Origin: Dehalococcoidia bacterium
GTDB lineage: Bacteria; Chloroflexota; Dehalococcoidia; GIF9; UBA5629
Direction of reading: 5' to 3'
NCBI GenBank assembly: GCA_012961565.1
Contig: DTZC01000069.1
Coordinates: forward strand, 1 to 9,627
DNA: 9,627 nucleotides
Both the position numbers and the translations under genes were made by a program. Each line of letters starts with the position of its first letter. Position 1 is the first letter of the stretch. The notes under the pieces were generated by a model. The model made no database searches, was not told the origin of the DNA, and saw nothing but the letters and a program-made list of their open reading frames with translations. This document shows positions 1 to 7,352 of the stretch, in pieces.

Positions 1-72
1 CTCCACTTTCCCCTCAACCATTGGCAGCAATTATAAATCGACACTCAAAAAGATGTCAAGAACGGGTAGAGA

Positions 73-1215
73 GTGCAGGCATGTCCGCTTGATTCCGTTC
101 CCTCCGTAACGGATGTAACGGTGGAGGAACCAAATCTCATCAGTTTCGATTGTTTGTTTGACTACAAAGACAAGGAGGTTGTCGATGATGAGGACAGGAA
201 CCTGCGCCTCATGGAAGCAATACTACTACCTCTAGGATATCAGGTTATCACAGCACGAGACGGACAGGAAACACTGACCAAAGTGAACCAGCTATCGCCC
301 GATGTAATATTGCTGGACATCATGATGCCCGGCATGGACGGCTTTGAAGTGACCAGGCGATTGAGAGCCGATGACAAGACCAGAACCATACCTATTGTAA
401 TGGTGACTGCTCTCAGCGAGGTAGCCGACCGGGTAAGAGCACTGGAGGCAGGTGCCGATGACTTTCTCACCAAGCCGGTGGATAAGACAGAACTAATAGC
501 CAGGATAAATTCCTCACTTAAGGTTAAAGCCTACAACGACCACATGCGCAACTACCAGCAGACACTCGAGGCTGAGGTGGCTAACAGGACTGAGGAGTTG
601 CGTCAGACATTGGAAAAGCTAAAACTTGCCTCTCTTGACACTATCTGCCGACTCTCTTGCGCTGCCGAGTACCGAGACGAGGACACCGGAGCCCACATCA
701 AACGGATGAGTCACTATGCCGCCGCTGTTGCCGACAAGATGGGGCTGAATGATAGCTTCGTCGAGTCTATCCTCTACGCTGCCCCCATGCATGATATTGG
801 CAAGATAGGCATCCCAGACCATATATTGCTTAAGCCGGGAAAGCTCGACCCAGATGAGTGGGAAATTATGAAACAGCATACCATCATCGGGGCACAGATA
901 CTGGAAGGCTCCGATGTGGAGACCATTAGACTGGCGGAGGTGATTGCCCTGAGTCACCACGAAAGACGGGACGGAGGCGGTTACCCCAGGGGGCTCCAAG
1001 GCTCCGAAATTCCCCTGGCGGGACGTATTGTAGCAATCGCCGATGTTTTCGATGCCTTAACCTCTAAACGCCCCTACAAAGAGCCAGTGCCACTGGAGAA
1101 ATCTTTCAGCATCGTCCAGCAGGAACGGGCAAGACACTTCGACCCTGAAGTCACAGACAAGTTCCTCGCCATCAAAGATGAACTGGTGGCAATTAAACAC
1201 AGATTTGTGGATTGA
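73..1215 (+). CDS. Response regulator with HD-GYP output domain (predicted c-di-GMP phosphodiesterase)
   Basis: A two-component receiver domain is joined to an HD-GYP hydrolase, as in RpfG-type proteins. Such proteins hydrolyse cyclic-di-GMP in the cytoplasm when phosphorylated by a partner kinase. In the 380-residue reading, the receiver (about 34-150) has the acidic pair D38-D39, phospho-acceptor D82 in LLDIMMPGMDG, T112 and K134 of LTKP. A helical, probably coiled-coil linker covers about 155-187. The HD-GYP domain (about 188-380) keeps H208, H240-D241, H295-H296, GGGYP at 301-305, DVFDALT and HFDP, so it looks catalytically intact. The GTG start at 73 is uncertain. The first 33 residues resemble nothing I know. 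The receiver's first strand reads KDKEVVDDE, where a longer hydrophobic run ending in VVDDE is normal. In-frame alternatives are GTG at 121 and TTG at 154, neither with a good Shine-Dalgarno sequence. The deacetylase-like gene follows 40 bases downstream on the same strand. No kinase gene is visible here. Confidence 0.88.
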   Translation: MQACPLDSVPSVTDVTVEEPNLISFDCLFDYKDKEVVDDEDRNLRLMEAILLPLGYQVITARDGQETLTKVNQLSPDVILLDIMMPGMDGFEVTRRLRADDKTRTIPIVMVTALSEVADRVRALEAGADDFLTKPVDKTELIARINSSLKVKAYNDHMRNYQQTLEAEVANRTEELRQTLEKLKLASLDTICRLSCAAEYRDEDTGAHIKRMSHYAAAVADKMGLNDSFVESILYAAPMHDIGKIGIPDHILLKPGKLDPDEWEIMKQHTIIGAQILEGSDVETIRLAEVIALSHHERRDGGGYPRGLQGSEIPLAGRIVAIADVFDALTSKRPYKEPVPLEKSFSIVQQERARHFDPEVTDKFLAIKDELVAIKHRFVD

Positions 1216-1243
1216 TGCCAGAGCCCTCTTTGCCAACACCGCA

Positions 1244-1249
1244 GAGGAG
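1244..1249 (+). promoter_or_regulatory. Ribosome binding site that decides the deacetylase start
   Basis: GAGGAG lies six bases before the ATG at 1256. It supports that start over the in-frame ATG at 1178, which would overlap the HD-GYP gene and add 26 residues that do not belong to the family fold. Confidence 0.7.
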
Positions 1250-1255
1250 CACAAA

Positions 1256-2290
1256 ATGAGAGTCGGTCTGGTTTACCACCCGGTCTATCTAGAACACGAC
1301 ACCGGCAGTCACGTCGAAAATGCACAGCGGTTGATAGTCACCATGTCCCATCTCGAGGAGAACCAGCTTAAAGACAGGCTCGTCCTGCTCTCGCCACGCC
1401 AAGCTACAATTGAGGAACTATCCAAAGTCCACGCTCCAGAGTACATCGCCCGCATTCACAAGCAGGCGGAGGGAGGCGGCGGCTGGCTTGATGCCGACAC
1501 TGTAATATCGCCGCGTTCTTATGAAGCAGCCATATATGCCGCTGGCGGTGCTCTCACCGCAGTTGATGCCGTAATGAACAGAGAGGTTGACACCGCTTTC
1601 GCTCTGGTCAGACCCCCGGGGCATCACGCCACCTGCTGGCAGGCTATGGGATTTTGCCTGTTCAACAACATAGCCGTAGCTGCTAAATACGCCTTGGCTA
1701 ACTTCCATATCAGACGAATACTCATCGTAGACTTCGATGTACACCATGGGAATGGTACCCAGGACACCTTCTATACCGATTCGAACGTCCTCTACTTCTC
1801 CGTTCACGAATACCCTTTATACCCCGGAACTGGAAGTATCGATGAGACTGGAGCCAGAGGAGGTGAAGGCTTCACTGTTAATGTGCCATTGCTAGCTGGC
1901 TGTGGAGACGACGAATACCAGGAAGTCTTCGAAGACGTCCTGGCACCGATTGCCCAGCGCTTTGAGCCACAGCTTATCATGGTGTCAGCTGGCTACGATG
2001 CCCACTGGGCTGACAGTCTCGCCCTGATGCAGATGAGCGTTACCGGCTTCGCCCGGCTGGTGCAAATCCTGAAGACCCTGGCTGATTTGTTATGTCAAGG
2101 ACGTTTGCTCTTCACCCTGGAAGGAGGTTACCACCTGCAGGCATTACCCCTATCTATAGCTGCCACGCTTGACACACTTCGAGGAAACCGTGAAATCGCT
2201 GACCCACTGGGTAAACAGCAATCCAAATCAAGAACAACAAATTTCGACAACTTCATAAGGATGGTGAGGAGCGTGCACAAACTAGACTAA
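1256..2290 (+). CDS. Histone deacetylase superfamily amidohydrolase
   Basis: This is a zinc-dependent deacetylase of the HDAC / AcuC / acetylpolyamine amidohydrolase superfamily. It removes acetyl groups from lysine side chains or small acetylated amines; the substrate here cannot be told. In the 344-residue reading, the active-site pair H123-H124 lies in RPPGHHA. Zinc ligands are predicted at D161 and H163 in DFDVHHGNGT and at D248 in GYDAH. The transition-state tyrosine is Y292 in LEGGYH. GFCLFNN and YPGTGS are also present, and the length fits the family. The frame is open up to an ATG at 1178 inside the previous gene. I prefer the ATG at 1256 because GAGGAG (1244-1249) sits six bases before it and because RVGLVYHP is the usual N-terminal strand. 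It probably shares a transcript with the HD-GYP regulator, but a functional link is only a guess. It converges on secF with a 22-base gap. Confidence 0.93.
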   Translation: MRVGLVYHPVYLEHDTGSHVENAQRLIVTMSHLEENQLKDRLVLLSPRQATIEELSKVHAPEYIARIHKQAEGGGGWLDADTVISPRSYEAAIYAAGGALTAVDAVMNREVDTAFALVRPPGHHATCWQAMGFCLFNNIAVAAKYALANFHIRRILIVDFDVHHGNGTQDTFYTDSNVLYFSVHEYPLYPGTGSIDETGARGGEGFTVNVPLLAGCGDDEYQEVFEDVLAPIAQRFEPQLIMVSAGYDAHWADSLALMQMSVTGFARLVQILKTLADLLCQGRLLFTLEGGYHLQALPLSIAATLDTLRGNREIADPLGKQQSKSRTTNFDNFIRMVRSVHKLD

Positions 2291-2312
2291 CCAGCGCTGA
2301 ATTGGTTTTCCA

Positions 2313-3233
2313 CTAGACAACAGCCTCGCTTCGCTTCCGCAGCCCAAACAGCTTACCCCATTCACCCTTATTCCAGACCACCAGGAGCTGCCCGGCAATA
2401 CATAAAGAGGAATAAACGCCCGTAGTAATACCTATCAGCAGCGTCAAAACTAGGTTCTGAGTGGTCACCCCACCAATCAGGTACAGAGCCACTATTACCA
2501 GCAGCGTAGCCAGCCCGGTATTCAAGGAACGCCCCAGAGACTCAATAATGCCACAATTTGCTACCACAGCAAAATCATTGCTTATGCCGCGCTTCAGGTT
2601 TTCCCTGATACGGTCAAAAACGACCACAATGTTATTCACACTGACACCGAGGACTGCCAGTACGCCAGTGACAAACAAGGCATCGACCTCCACACCAGCT
2701 GCCCAGCCTAGAATTGAAAACACGGCAACAACTACCAGTAGGTCATGTACCAGAGCAATAACAGCACACGCCCCCCAGCGAATGGGTCGTGGCATCTTAC
2801 GAAATGCCCAGGAGATATACAACAGAATGCCTATGGAGGCAACTATGATAGCGATAACCGTGTTACGCACCGTTCCCCTGGCCACAATAGGTGAAACACT
2901 GTAGAGACTAACAACAGTCATCTCTGGGTCAAGCTCGCTGCTCAAAGCTTCCTTCAGCTTTACATTCTCCTCTGAAGAGAGCTCTGGTAGGCGAACGAAG
3001 AAGTCGCCACCACCGGCAGGTTGAGCAATCGCCTTGTCATATCCCAAGTCAATCAGCTCCTGCCGCAACTGACTCAGGTCCACCTCTTTCTCGAAATGCA
3101 GGGTCATAGCTGTACCACTGCTGAAATCAACTCCTGGTCTCAAGCCAAAGAGAGCCAGTGAGATGATACCGGGGATGAGCACCATAGCCGAGACAAGAAA
3201 AAACCAGTACCTCTTACCAATCAGGTCAATCAT
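2313..3233 (-). CDS. secF: Protein translocase subunit SecF
   Basis: SecF pairs with SecD in the inner membrane. The complex uses the proton motive force to help pull exported proteins from the SecYEG channel. The 306-residue product has a first membrane segment at about 9-30, then the signature RPGVDFSSGT (32-41), a small periplasmic domain to about 120, and five further predicted membrane segments (about 122-288). The TM4 signature VVVFDRIREN (203-212) is clear. R235 corresponds to the conserved arginine of the proton path. N201 stands where most SecF proteins have Asp (the N-D of SLND or SIND); its codon AAC is at 2631-2633. The ATG overlaps the secD stop as ATGA, so the two are translationally coupled. 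A GGAG ten bases upstream lies inside secD. The gene converges on the deacetylase gene, and no convincing terminator is visible between them. Confidence 0.96.
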   Translation of the reverse strand: MIDLIGKRYWFFLVSAMVLIPGIISLALFGLRPGVDFSSGTAMTLHFEKEVDLSQLRQELIDLGYDKAIAQPAGGGDFFVRLPELSSEENVKLKEALSSELDPEMTVVSLYSVSPIVARGTVRNTVIAIIVASIGILLYISWAFRKMPRPIRWGACAVIALVHDLLVVVAVFSILGWAAGVEVDALFVTGVLAVLGVSVNNIVVVFDRIRENLKRGISNDFAVVANCGIIESLGRSLNTGLATLLVIVALYLIGGVTTQNLVLTLLIGITTGVYSSLCIAGQLLVVWNKGEWGKLFGLRKRSEAVV

Positions 3234-4567
3234 TGCTCTAATACTCCGTAAGCTCTAGGACTGGTTGCCAGACGCAGACCTACGGCTGTGCGCATAAAAG
3301 TCCTGGTGACCACAACCTGTGTAAACATGCTCAGGGCTGTGCCAATAAACAGGGTGGTGGCAAACCCCATCACCAGAAAATTGCCGAACGTGTTTCCCAG
3401 CCAGTAGAGCACAATGCAGGCGATAAAGACAGTTACATTGGCATCGAATATAGCCGTCCAGGACTGCCGGAAGCCTTCTTCCACGGCTGCTCCCAGGGTG
3501 CGCCCACGCCTCAGCTCCTCTTTCAAACGCTCAGCTACCAGGACATTGCCATCTACCCCCATACCCACAGACACGATAAAACCAGCGATACCAGGAAGCG
3601 TCAGGACCACTGGTATAAGCTTGAAAACAGCCAGGTTCAATGCCACAAAGACCGCCAGAGCCATACAGGCTACAAAGCCGGTAAAGCGGTAATAGCCTAT
3701 CATGAATGCTACTACCAGAGCTGTACCGATTATCCCGGCAATCAGGCTTTTCCTCAGAGAGTCCTCTCCCAGCGTCGCCCCTATGTCCCTGCGCTCAACT
3801 ATCTCTAGGGGCACATCCAGAGAGCCCGAATTTAACTGTATTGCCAGCGTCCTTGCCTCTTCAAGGGTTAAACCTGTGATAACACCGGTCTTCTTAATCA
3901 CCGCCTGGACCGTCGGCCATGATATAGGTTCATCATCCAGATATATACCCAGAGGCTTATTCAGGTTGCGCTCGGTAATCTGCTCAAAAAGATGGGCGCC
4001 CTCCTCATTCCATTCAAAGGCTACCTGAGGTTCATTTGTCCGAGGATCCAGGACTACCTTGGCATTGGGCTTTAGATACTTCCCAGTCAGTTCCTTTTCC
4101 TTGCCATCGCTACCTGTTGCTGTAGCTATTGCAGTCCACTTCGGCTTACCTTCCTCATCAAAGACCAGCCGCCCCGACTCATCAAGCTCCATCTCCCTGA
4201 AATCCAGCTCAGCGGTCTGTCCAATCAGTTCAATAGCCTCATCAACATCCTCCACCCCGGGTAGCTGGACCAAAATAAAGGCGCCCTGCTCGCTGCGAAT
4301 CGTCTGGACTATGGGTTCGGTAACACCATAGGCATTAACTCTTCGCTCAATTTTTTGCTTCACTCCCTGGATGACATCAGCGTCCGACTGCGATGGGTCT
4401 TTCTTGGTCAGGTCCACCTTGTAAACCAGATGGCTGCCGCCACGGAGGTCAAGCCCCAATTTGAACTCCTCCCTGCCAAGTATCTCACTGGCAGGTAATA
4501 TTGCCCACATACAAAAACCAAAAAGAGCCAGGATAAATAACAGGAGATAAGTGTTTCCTTTTCTCAA
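3230..4567 (-). CDS. secD: Protein translocase subunit SecD
   Basis: This is the larger partner of SecF in the SecDF export motor. The 445-residue product has membrane segment 1 at about 5-25, then the signature FKLGLDLRGGSHLV (35-48). A large extracytoplasmic P1 region follows to about 265, including LGIYLDDEPISWPTV and the LNSGSLDVPLEIVE segment. A five-helix membrane domain closes the protein (about 272-422). LPGIAGFIVSVGMGVDGNVLVAERLKEE spans about 325-352 and keeps the proton-path aspartate at D339, although GMAVDAN is the commoner form. The reading frame starts with TTG at 4567, supported by AGGTGG four bases upstream (4572-4577). An ATG start would not come until residue 20, inside the first membrane helix. 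It lies 72 bases downstream of cca on the same strand, so the likely operon is cca-secD-secF. A yajC gene is not in the window. Confidence 0.96.
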   Translation of the reverse strand: MRKGNTYLLLFILALFGFCMWAILPASEILGREEFKLGLDLRGGSHLVYKVDLTKKDPSQSDADVIQGVKQKIERRVNAYGVTEPIVQTIRSEQGAFILVQLPGVEDVDEAIELIGQTAELDFREMELDESGRLVFDEEGKPKWTAIATATGSDGKEKELTGKYLKPNAKVVLDPRTNEPQVAFEWNEEGAHLFEQITERNLNKPLGIYLDDEPISWPTVQAVIKKTGVITGLTLEEARTLAIQLNSGSLDVPLEIVERRDIGATLGEDSLRKSLIAGIIGTALVVAFMIGYYRFTGFVACMALAVFVALNLAVFKLIPVVLTLPGIAGFIVSVGMGVDGNVLVAERLKEELRRGRTLGAAVEEGFRQSWTAIFDANVTVFIACIVLYWLGNTFGNFLVMGFATTLFIGTALSMFTQVVVTRTFMRTAVGLRLATSPRAYGVLEQ

Positions 4568-4571
4568 TTAG

Positions 4572-4577
4572 CCACCT
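4572..4577 (-). promoter_or_regulatory. Ribosome binding site supporting the TTG start of secD
   Basis: On the minus strand AGGTGG is followed by CTAA and then the TTG at 4567-4565. The spacing is a little short, but it is the only Shine-Dalgarno-like site near the required start, because the first in-frame ATG falls within TM1. Confidence 0.6.
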
Positions 4578-4639
4578 GTTTCTGAAGCTAGTTTAGAGTA
4601 GTTCACTGCAGAACGAGGCCTTAACCTCACCGAGCGACT

Positions 4640-6124
4640 TCAACATGCTGTACCGCACTGCCGTTTCTCCAGCTTGTTCCTTACTATCTCTATCGCTTCT
4701 TCCCTTGTGCTCACTTCACCAGTCGCCTGAGCTTCGTGCACCTCTGCCAGAAGCTCACCCAACAGACGTCCTGGCTTCAAGCCGAAAATGTCCATCAGGT
4801 CATGACCATCCACCAGTTTAACTGGTGCAGTCTTAACCTCCTGTCTTAAGTGCTCCTCCAATATGTAACTGATTAGCCTGTTATGCTCCCGCCATTCCTC
4901 AAAATCAAGCCGCGGACCCCAGGTAGCCAGATAATCAGCTAAAGCCAGGAACAGGATGTCAATTCCGGCACCTTCAGTGTCACGAAAATAACGATAGATG
5001 GCGCGACTGGTAGGCAAATCATCACTCGTCATCTGCACCGGTCGCAGATGGTGATAGACCAGGCTTTCCACCAGTCTTACTTCTCGGCTGCTGAAACGCA
5101 GACGCTCCAGGATAGCGGTTGCCATTGCTGCCCCCTGCTTGGTATGTCCTAGAAATCGGATTCTACCTGTATCGTCAATCGTCTTCGTCACCGGTTTGGC
5201 AATATCGTGCAGCAAACCGCCCAGTTTTAGCAGCAGCCTCCGGGTGCTGCCACTAGATACCACCTGGTCAAAGTACCGCCTAAAATCCTCTGACCACGGG
5301 GTAATAGCCAGCAATCCCTCTCTCCCATATTCCCAGGGAGCCTCTCGAAGCAGAAACTCCACAGCGGCCATCGTCTCCACCGAGTGCTCAAACACGTCCC
5401 AGTGATGTTCCTTCGGCTGTTCTACCCCCTTCATCGCTTCCACTTCGGGAATCAACTGGGTTAGCAAGCCCAACGCCTCCAAATAGCGCACCAGCCGGGC
5501 AGAACCAGGCAGCGCCAGCATCCTCACCAGTTCTTCACGCAATCGCTCCTTGGAAACCAGTCTTACCAAGCCACAATTGCCTCGAATCAACATCTCCGTT
5601 TCCGACTCAATGCTGAAACCAAGTTCAGTTGCCAGTCTCACTCCCCGGAGTAACCTCGCCGCATCCTGTTCAAAAATCGTCAAGCTAACCGCCCGTAATA
5701 ACTTCCTCTTCAAATCGTTCGCCCCGGAAAATGGGTCAATAAGGCAAAGCGAACCAGAGACCAAGTCCGAGAGTTCCACTGCCATAGCATCTATGGTGAA
5801 ATCACGGCGCGCCAGGTCATCCTCTATACTTCCAGTGAAGGAAGCAAAATCTAGATACCACGGTTGCTTATTTTCGGTAACCACCACCCTGGCCACCCCG
5901 TTAGCTTCATCCAGCAACACATACTTGCCAGCAACAACTCTAGCAACCTCCTTGGCTACACTTAAGGCATCGCCACCAACAGCAATATCGAGGTCAGCAG
6001 TCTCTCTACCTAGCAGCCAGTCACGGACAAACCCACCAACAACATAAGCCGGGCAGTCATGCTCTCTGAGAACTGTTGATATCCTGTTCAACAGACCGAG
6101 CAAATGTTGCTTGATATCAGACAT
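4640..6124 (-). CDS. cca: CCA tRNA nucleotidyltransferase / poly(A) polymerase family protein with HD domain
   Basis: This class II nucleotidyltransferase most likely adds or repairs the 3' CCA of tRNAs in the cytoplasm. Its 494 residues begin with the polymerase head: VGGFVRDWLLGR at 29-40, metal-binding D44 and D46 in ADLDIAV, and ARRDFTIDAMA at 105-115. The nucleotide-recognition stretch is FEQDAARLLR at 151-160. It keeps the Asp and Arg of the EDxxR motif but has Gln for the leading Glu. The RNA-binding neck follows at about 170-235. An HD phosphohydrolase-like domain comes next, with possible metal ligands H247, H306-D307 and D397, and a tail at about 435-490 typical of bacterial homologues. 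The start is ATG at 6124, with no Shine-Dalgarno sequence but a strong promoter directly in front. CC-adding, A-adding or poly(A) activity cannot be excluded from motifs alone. It is divergent from proB and the first gene of cca-secD-secF. Confidence 0.93.
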   Translation of the reverse strand: MSDIKQHLLGLLNRISTVLREHDCPAYVVGGFVRDWLLGRETADLDIAVGGDALSVAKEVARVVAGKYVLLDEANGVARVVVTENKQPWYLDFASFTGSIEDDLARRDFTIDAMAVELSDLVSGSLCLIDPFSGANDLKRKLLRAVSLTIFEQDAARLLRGVRLATELGFSIESETEMLIRGNCGLVRLVSKERLREELVRMLALPGSARLVRYLEALGLLTQLIPEVEAMKGVEQPKEHHWDVFEHSVETMAAVEFLLREAPWEYGREGLLAITPWSEDFRRYFDQVVSSGSTRRLLLKLGGLLHDIAKPVTKTIDDTGRIRFLGHTKQGAAMATAILERLRFSSREVRLVESLVYHHLRPVQMTSDDLPTSRAIYRYFRDTEGAGIDILFLALADYLATWGPRLDFEEWREHNRLISYILEEHLRQEVKTAPVKLVDGHDLMDIFGLKPGRLLGELLAEVHEAQATGEVSTREEAIEIVRNKLEKRQCGTAC

Positions 6125-6132
6125 GGCTTAAA

Positions 6133-6161
6133 ATTATATCCCCTCACAGCCCGATTGTAAA
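6133..6161 (-). promoter_or_regulatory. Sigma-70-type promoter of cca (secD secF), leaderless geometry
   Basis: On the minus strand, TTTACA (6161-6156, five of six to TTGACA) is followed by a 17-base spacer and a perfect TATAAT (6138-6133). Only eight bases separate TATAAT from the ATG at 6124. Transcription should therefore begin at or one or two bases before the start codon, giving a leaderless message. The absence of a Shine-Dalgarno sequence fits this. Confidence 0.8.
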
Positions 6162-6192
6162 GGCAACAGATACATTCGCTTCTTTGTCTTAC

Positions 6193-6221
6193 TTGTTGCC
6201 TGTCCCCCACCGGGCTATAAT
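6193..6221 (+). promoter_or_regulatory. Sigma-70-type promoter of proBA, leaderless geometry
   Basis: TTGTTG (6193-6198, a weak -35 match) is followed by a 17-base spacer and a perfect TATAAT (6216-6221). Nine bases separate TATAAT from the GTG start of proB at 6231, so the expected start of transcription is within about three bases of that codon. No Shine-Dalgarno sequence precedes the GTG. The promoter is back to back with the cca promoter and does not overlap it. Confidence 0.75.
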
Positions 6222-6230
6222 TAAAACACG

Positions 6231-7343
6231 GTGTCTTACAAACGTTTGGTTGCTAAATTCGGTACCAATCTGCTTACCGGGGGCAGCAGACAGCTCAACC
6301 TGGGCATTATGTCAAGTCTGGTAGAACAAGTCGCTGATCTCCACAGGCAGGGTCAAGAGATAATCATCGTATCTTCCGGGGCAGTTGCCGCTGGAAGGCA
6401 GAAACTCGGCATAACCAAGGAACGGAGGGATATTCCCTTCAAGCAGGTCCTTGCTTCAGTGGGACAAAGTCAGCTCATGAATATCTACGAGCAGCTCTTC
6501 AGTAAGCACAATATAGTAGTGGCACAGGCACTTCTGACCAAGGCTGACCTCATTGACCGGGCTGGCTATCTCAATGCCCGCAATACGCTGCTTGCTCTGC
6601 TCGATTTAGGCGTAGTTTGCATAGTCAACGAAAATGACGTTGTTGCCACCGACGAACTCGGTGAGCTCATCTTTGGAGACAACGATAACCTATCAGCCAT
6701 GGTAGCCAACCTGGTAGATGCTGACCTTCTGGTACTGCTCACCGACATCGAAGGGCTGTACACCTCAGACCCACAACGCAACCCCGAGGCTAAGCTAATA
6801 CCAAGGGTGGAAAAAATAGATGCCGAAATAGAACGCCTCGCTGCCAATACCTCCAGTCCCAGCGGTGTCGGCGGCATGATAACCAAACTCGAGGCTGCCA
6901 AGCTGGCAACTGCTTCTGGGGTAACCGTGGTCATCGCCGACGGGCGTAAACCAGATATCTTAAAACATATCGTACAACAAGAGAATATCGGCACTGTATT
7001 CCCCCCACGAACCACCAAGCTGGAAAGCAAGAAGCGCTGGCTGCTCAGCGGGCTTGCCTCCCGAGGCAAGCTTACAATTGACCATGGAGCAGTTCAAGCA
7101 CTCAAGAAGCAAAACCGCAGCCTGCTCCCGGCTGGTGTTGTCGATGTCAGCGGTGAATTCCAGCGCGGTGATGTGGTCGAAATTTTCGACTCTTCAGGCA
7201 ACCACATCGGGTGTGGTATACCTAACTACAGTGCCCGGGACATCGCCATTATTAAGGGAGCCCATTCTAATGCTATTTCCAGCCTTCTCGGCTATGAATA
7301 TGGCACTGAAGTGATTCACCGAAACAATATGGTGCTGATATAG
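6231..7343 (+). CDS. proB: Glutamate 5-kinase with C-terminal PUA domain
   Basis: ProB phosphorylates glutamate with ATP to glutamyl-5-phosphate, the committed and usually proline-inhibited first step of proline synthesis. The 370-residue length is normal for the two-domain form. The amino-acid kinase domain (about 1-260) shows VAKFGTNLLTGG at 7-18 (commonly K-x-G-S), IIIVSSGAVAAG at 44-55, IVNENDVVATDE at 131-142, FGDNDNLSA at 148-156 and GVGGMITKLEAA at 212-223. The PUA domain (about 278-360) ends with IIKGAHSNAISSLLGY. I chose the GTG at 6231 because the kinase fold starts directly after it and because the promoter leaves no room for an earlier start. The unstable kinase-phosphate product is passed to ProA, whose gene starts nine bases after this stop codon. 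Confidence 0.97.
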   Translation: MSYKRLVAKFGTNLLTGGSRQLNLGIMSSLVEQVADLHRQGQEIIIVSSGAVAAGRQKLGITKERRDIPFKQVLASVGQSQLMNIYEQLFSKHNIVVAQALLTKADLIDRAGYLNARNTLLALLDLGVVCIVNENDVVATDELGELIFGDNDNLSAMVANLVDADLLVLLTDIEGLYTSDPQRNPEAKLIPRVEKIDAEIERLAANTSSPSGVGGMITKLEAAKLATASGVTVVIADGRKPDILKHIVQQENIGTVFPPRTTKLESKKRWLLSGLASRGKLTIDHGAVQALKKQNRSLLPAGVVDVSGEFQRGDVVEIFDSSGNHIGCGIPNYSARDIAIIKGAHSNAISSLLGYEYGTEVIHRNNMVLI

Positions 7344-7347
7344 GGAG
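7342..7347 (+). promoter_or_regulatory. Ribosome binding site of proA
   Basis: AGGGAG overlaps the proB stop codon and lies five bases before the proA ATG. It fits translation of proA as an internal gene of a proBA message, in contrast to proB, which has no such site. Confidence 0.7.
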
Positions 7348-7352
7348 AAAAA

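Noticed and set aside
32..37. TATAAA as a -10 element for the HD-GYP gene
   Set aside because: No credible -35 hexamer at a suitable distance, and the true start of the gene is itself uncertain.
3..92. Open plus-strand frame running in from the left edge, ending TGA at 90-92
   Set aside because: Thirty or so codons with no motif that I recognise. It could be the tail of an upstream gene, but an open run this short is expected by chance.
1178..1255. Upstream ATG extension of the deacetylase gene
   Set aside because: It overlaps the end of the HD-GYP gene, lacks a ribosome binding site and adds residues before the family's usual N-terminal strand.
2289..2309. Possible terminator hairpin between the deacetylase gene and secF (AACCA/TGGTT followed by a short T-run)
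   Set aside because: Only five base pairs with a nine-base loop and four T residues. Too weak to call as a terminator for either strand.
5550..6047. Long open frame on the plus strand inside cca, and similar antisense frames inside secD, secF, proB and rph
   Set aside because: They lie opposite genes with clear family motifs, have biased composition typical of complementary-strand shadows, and show no recognisable domains or ribosome binding sites.
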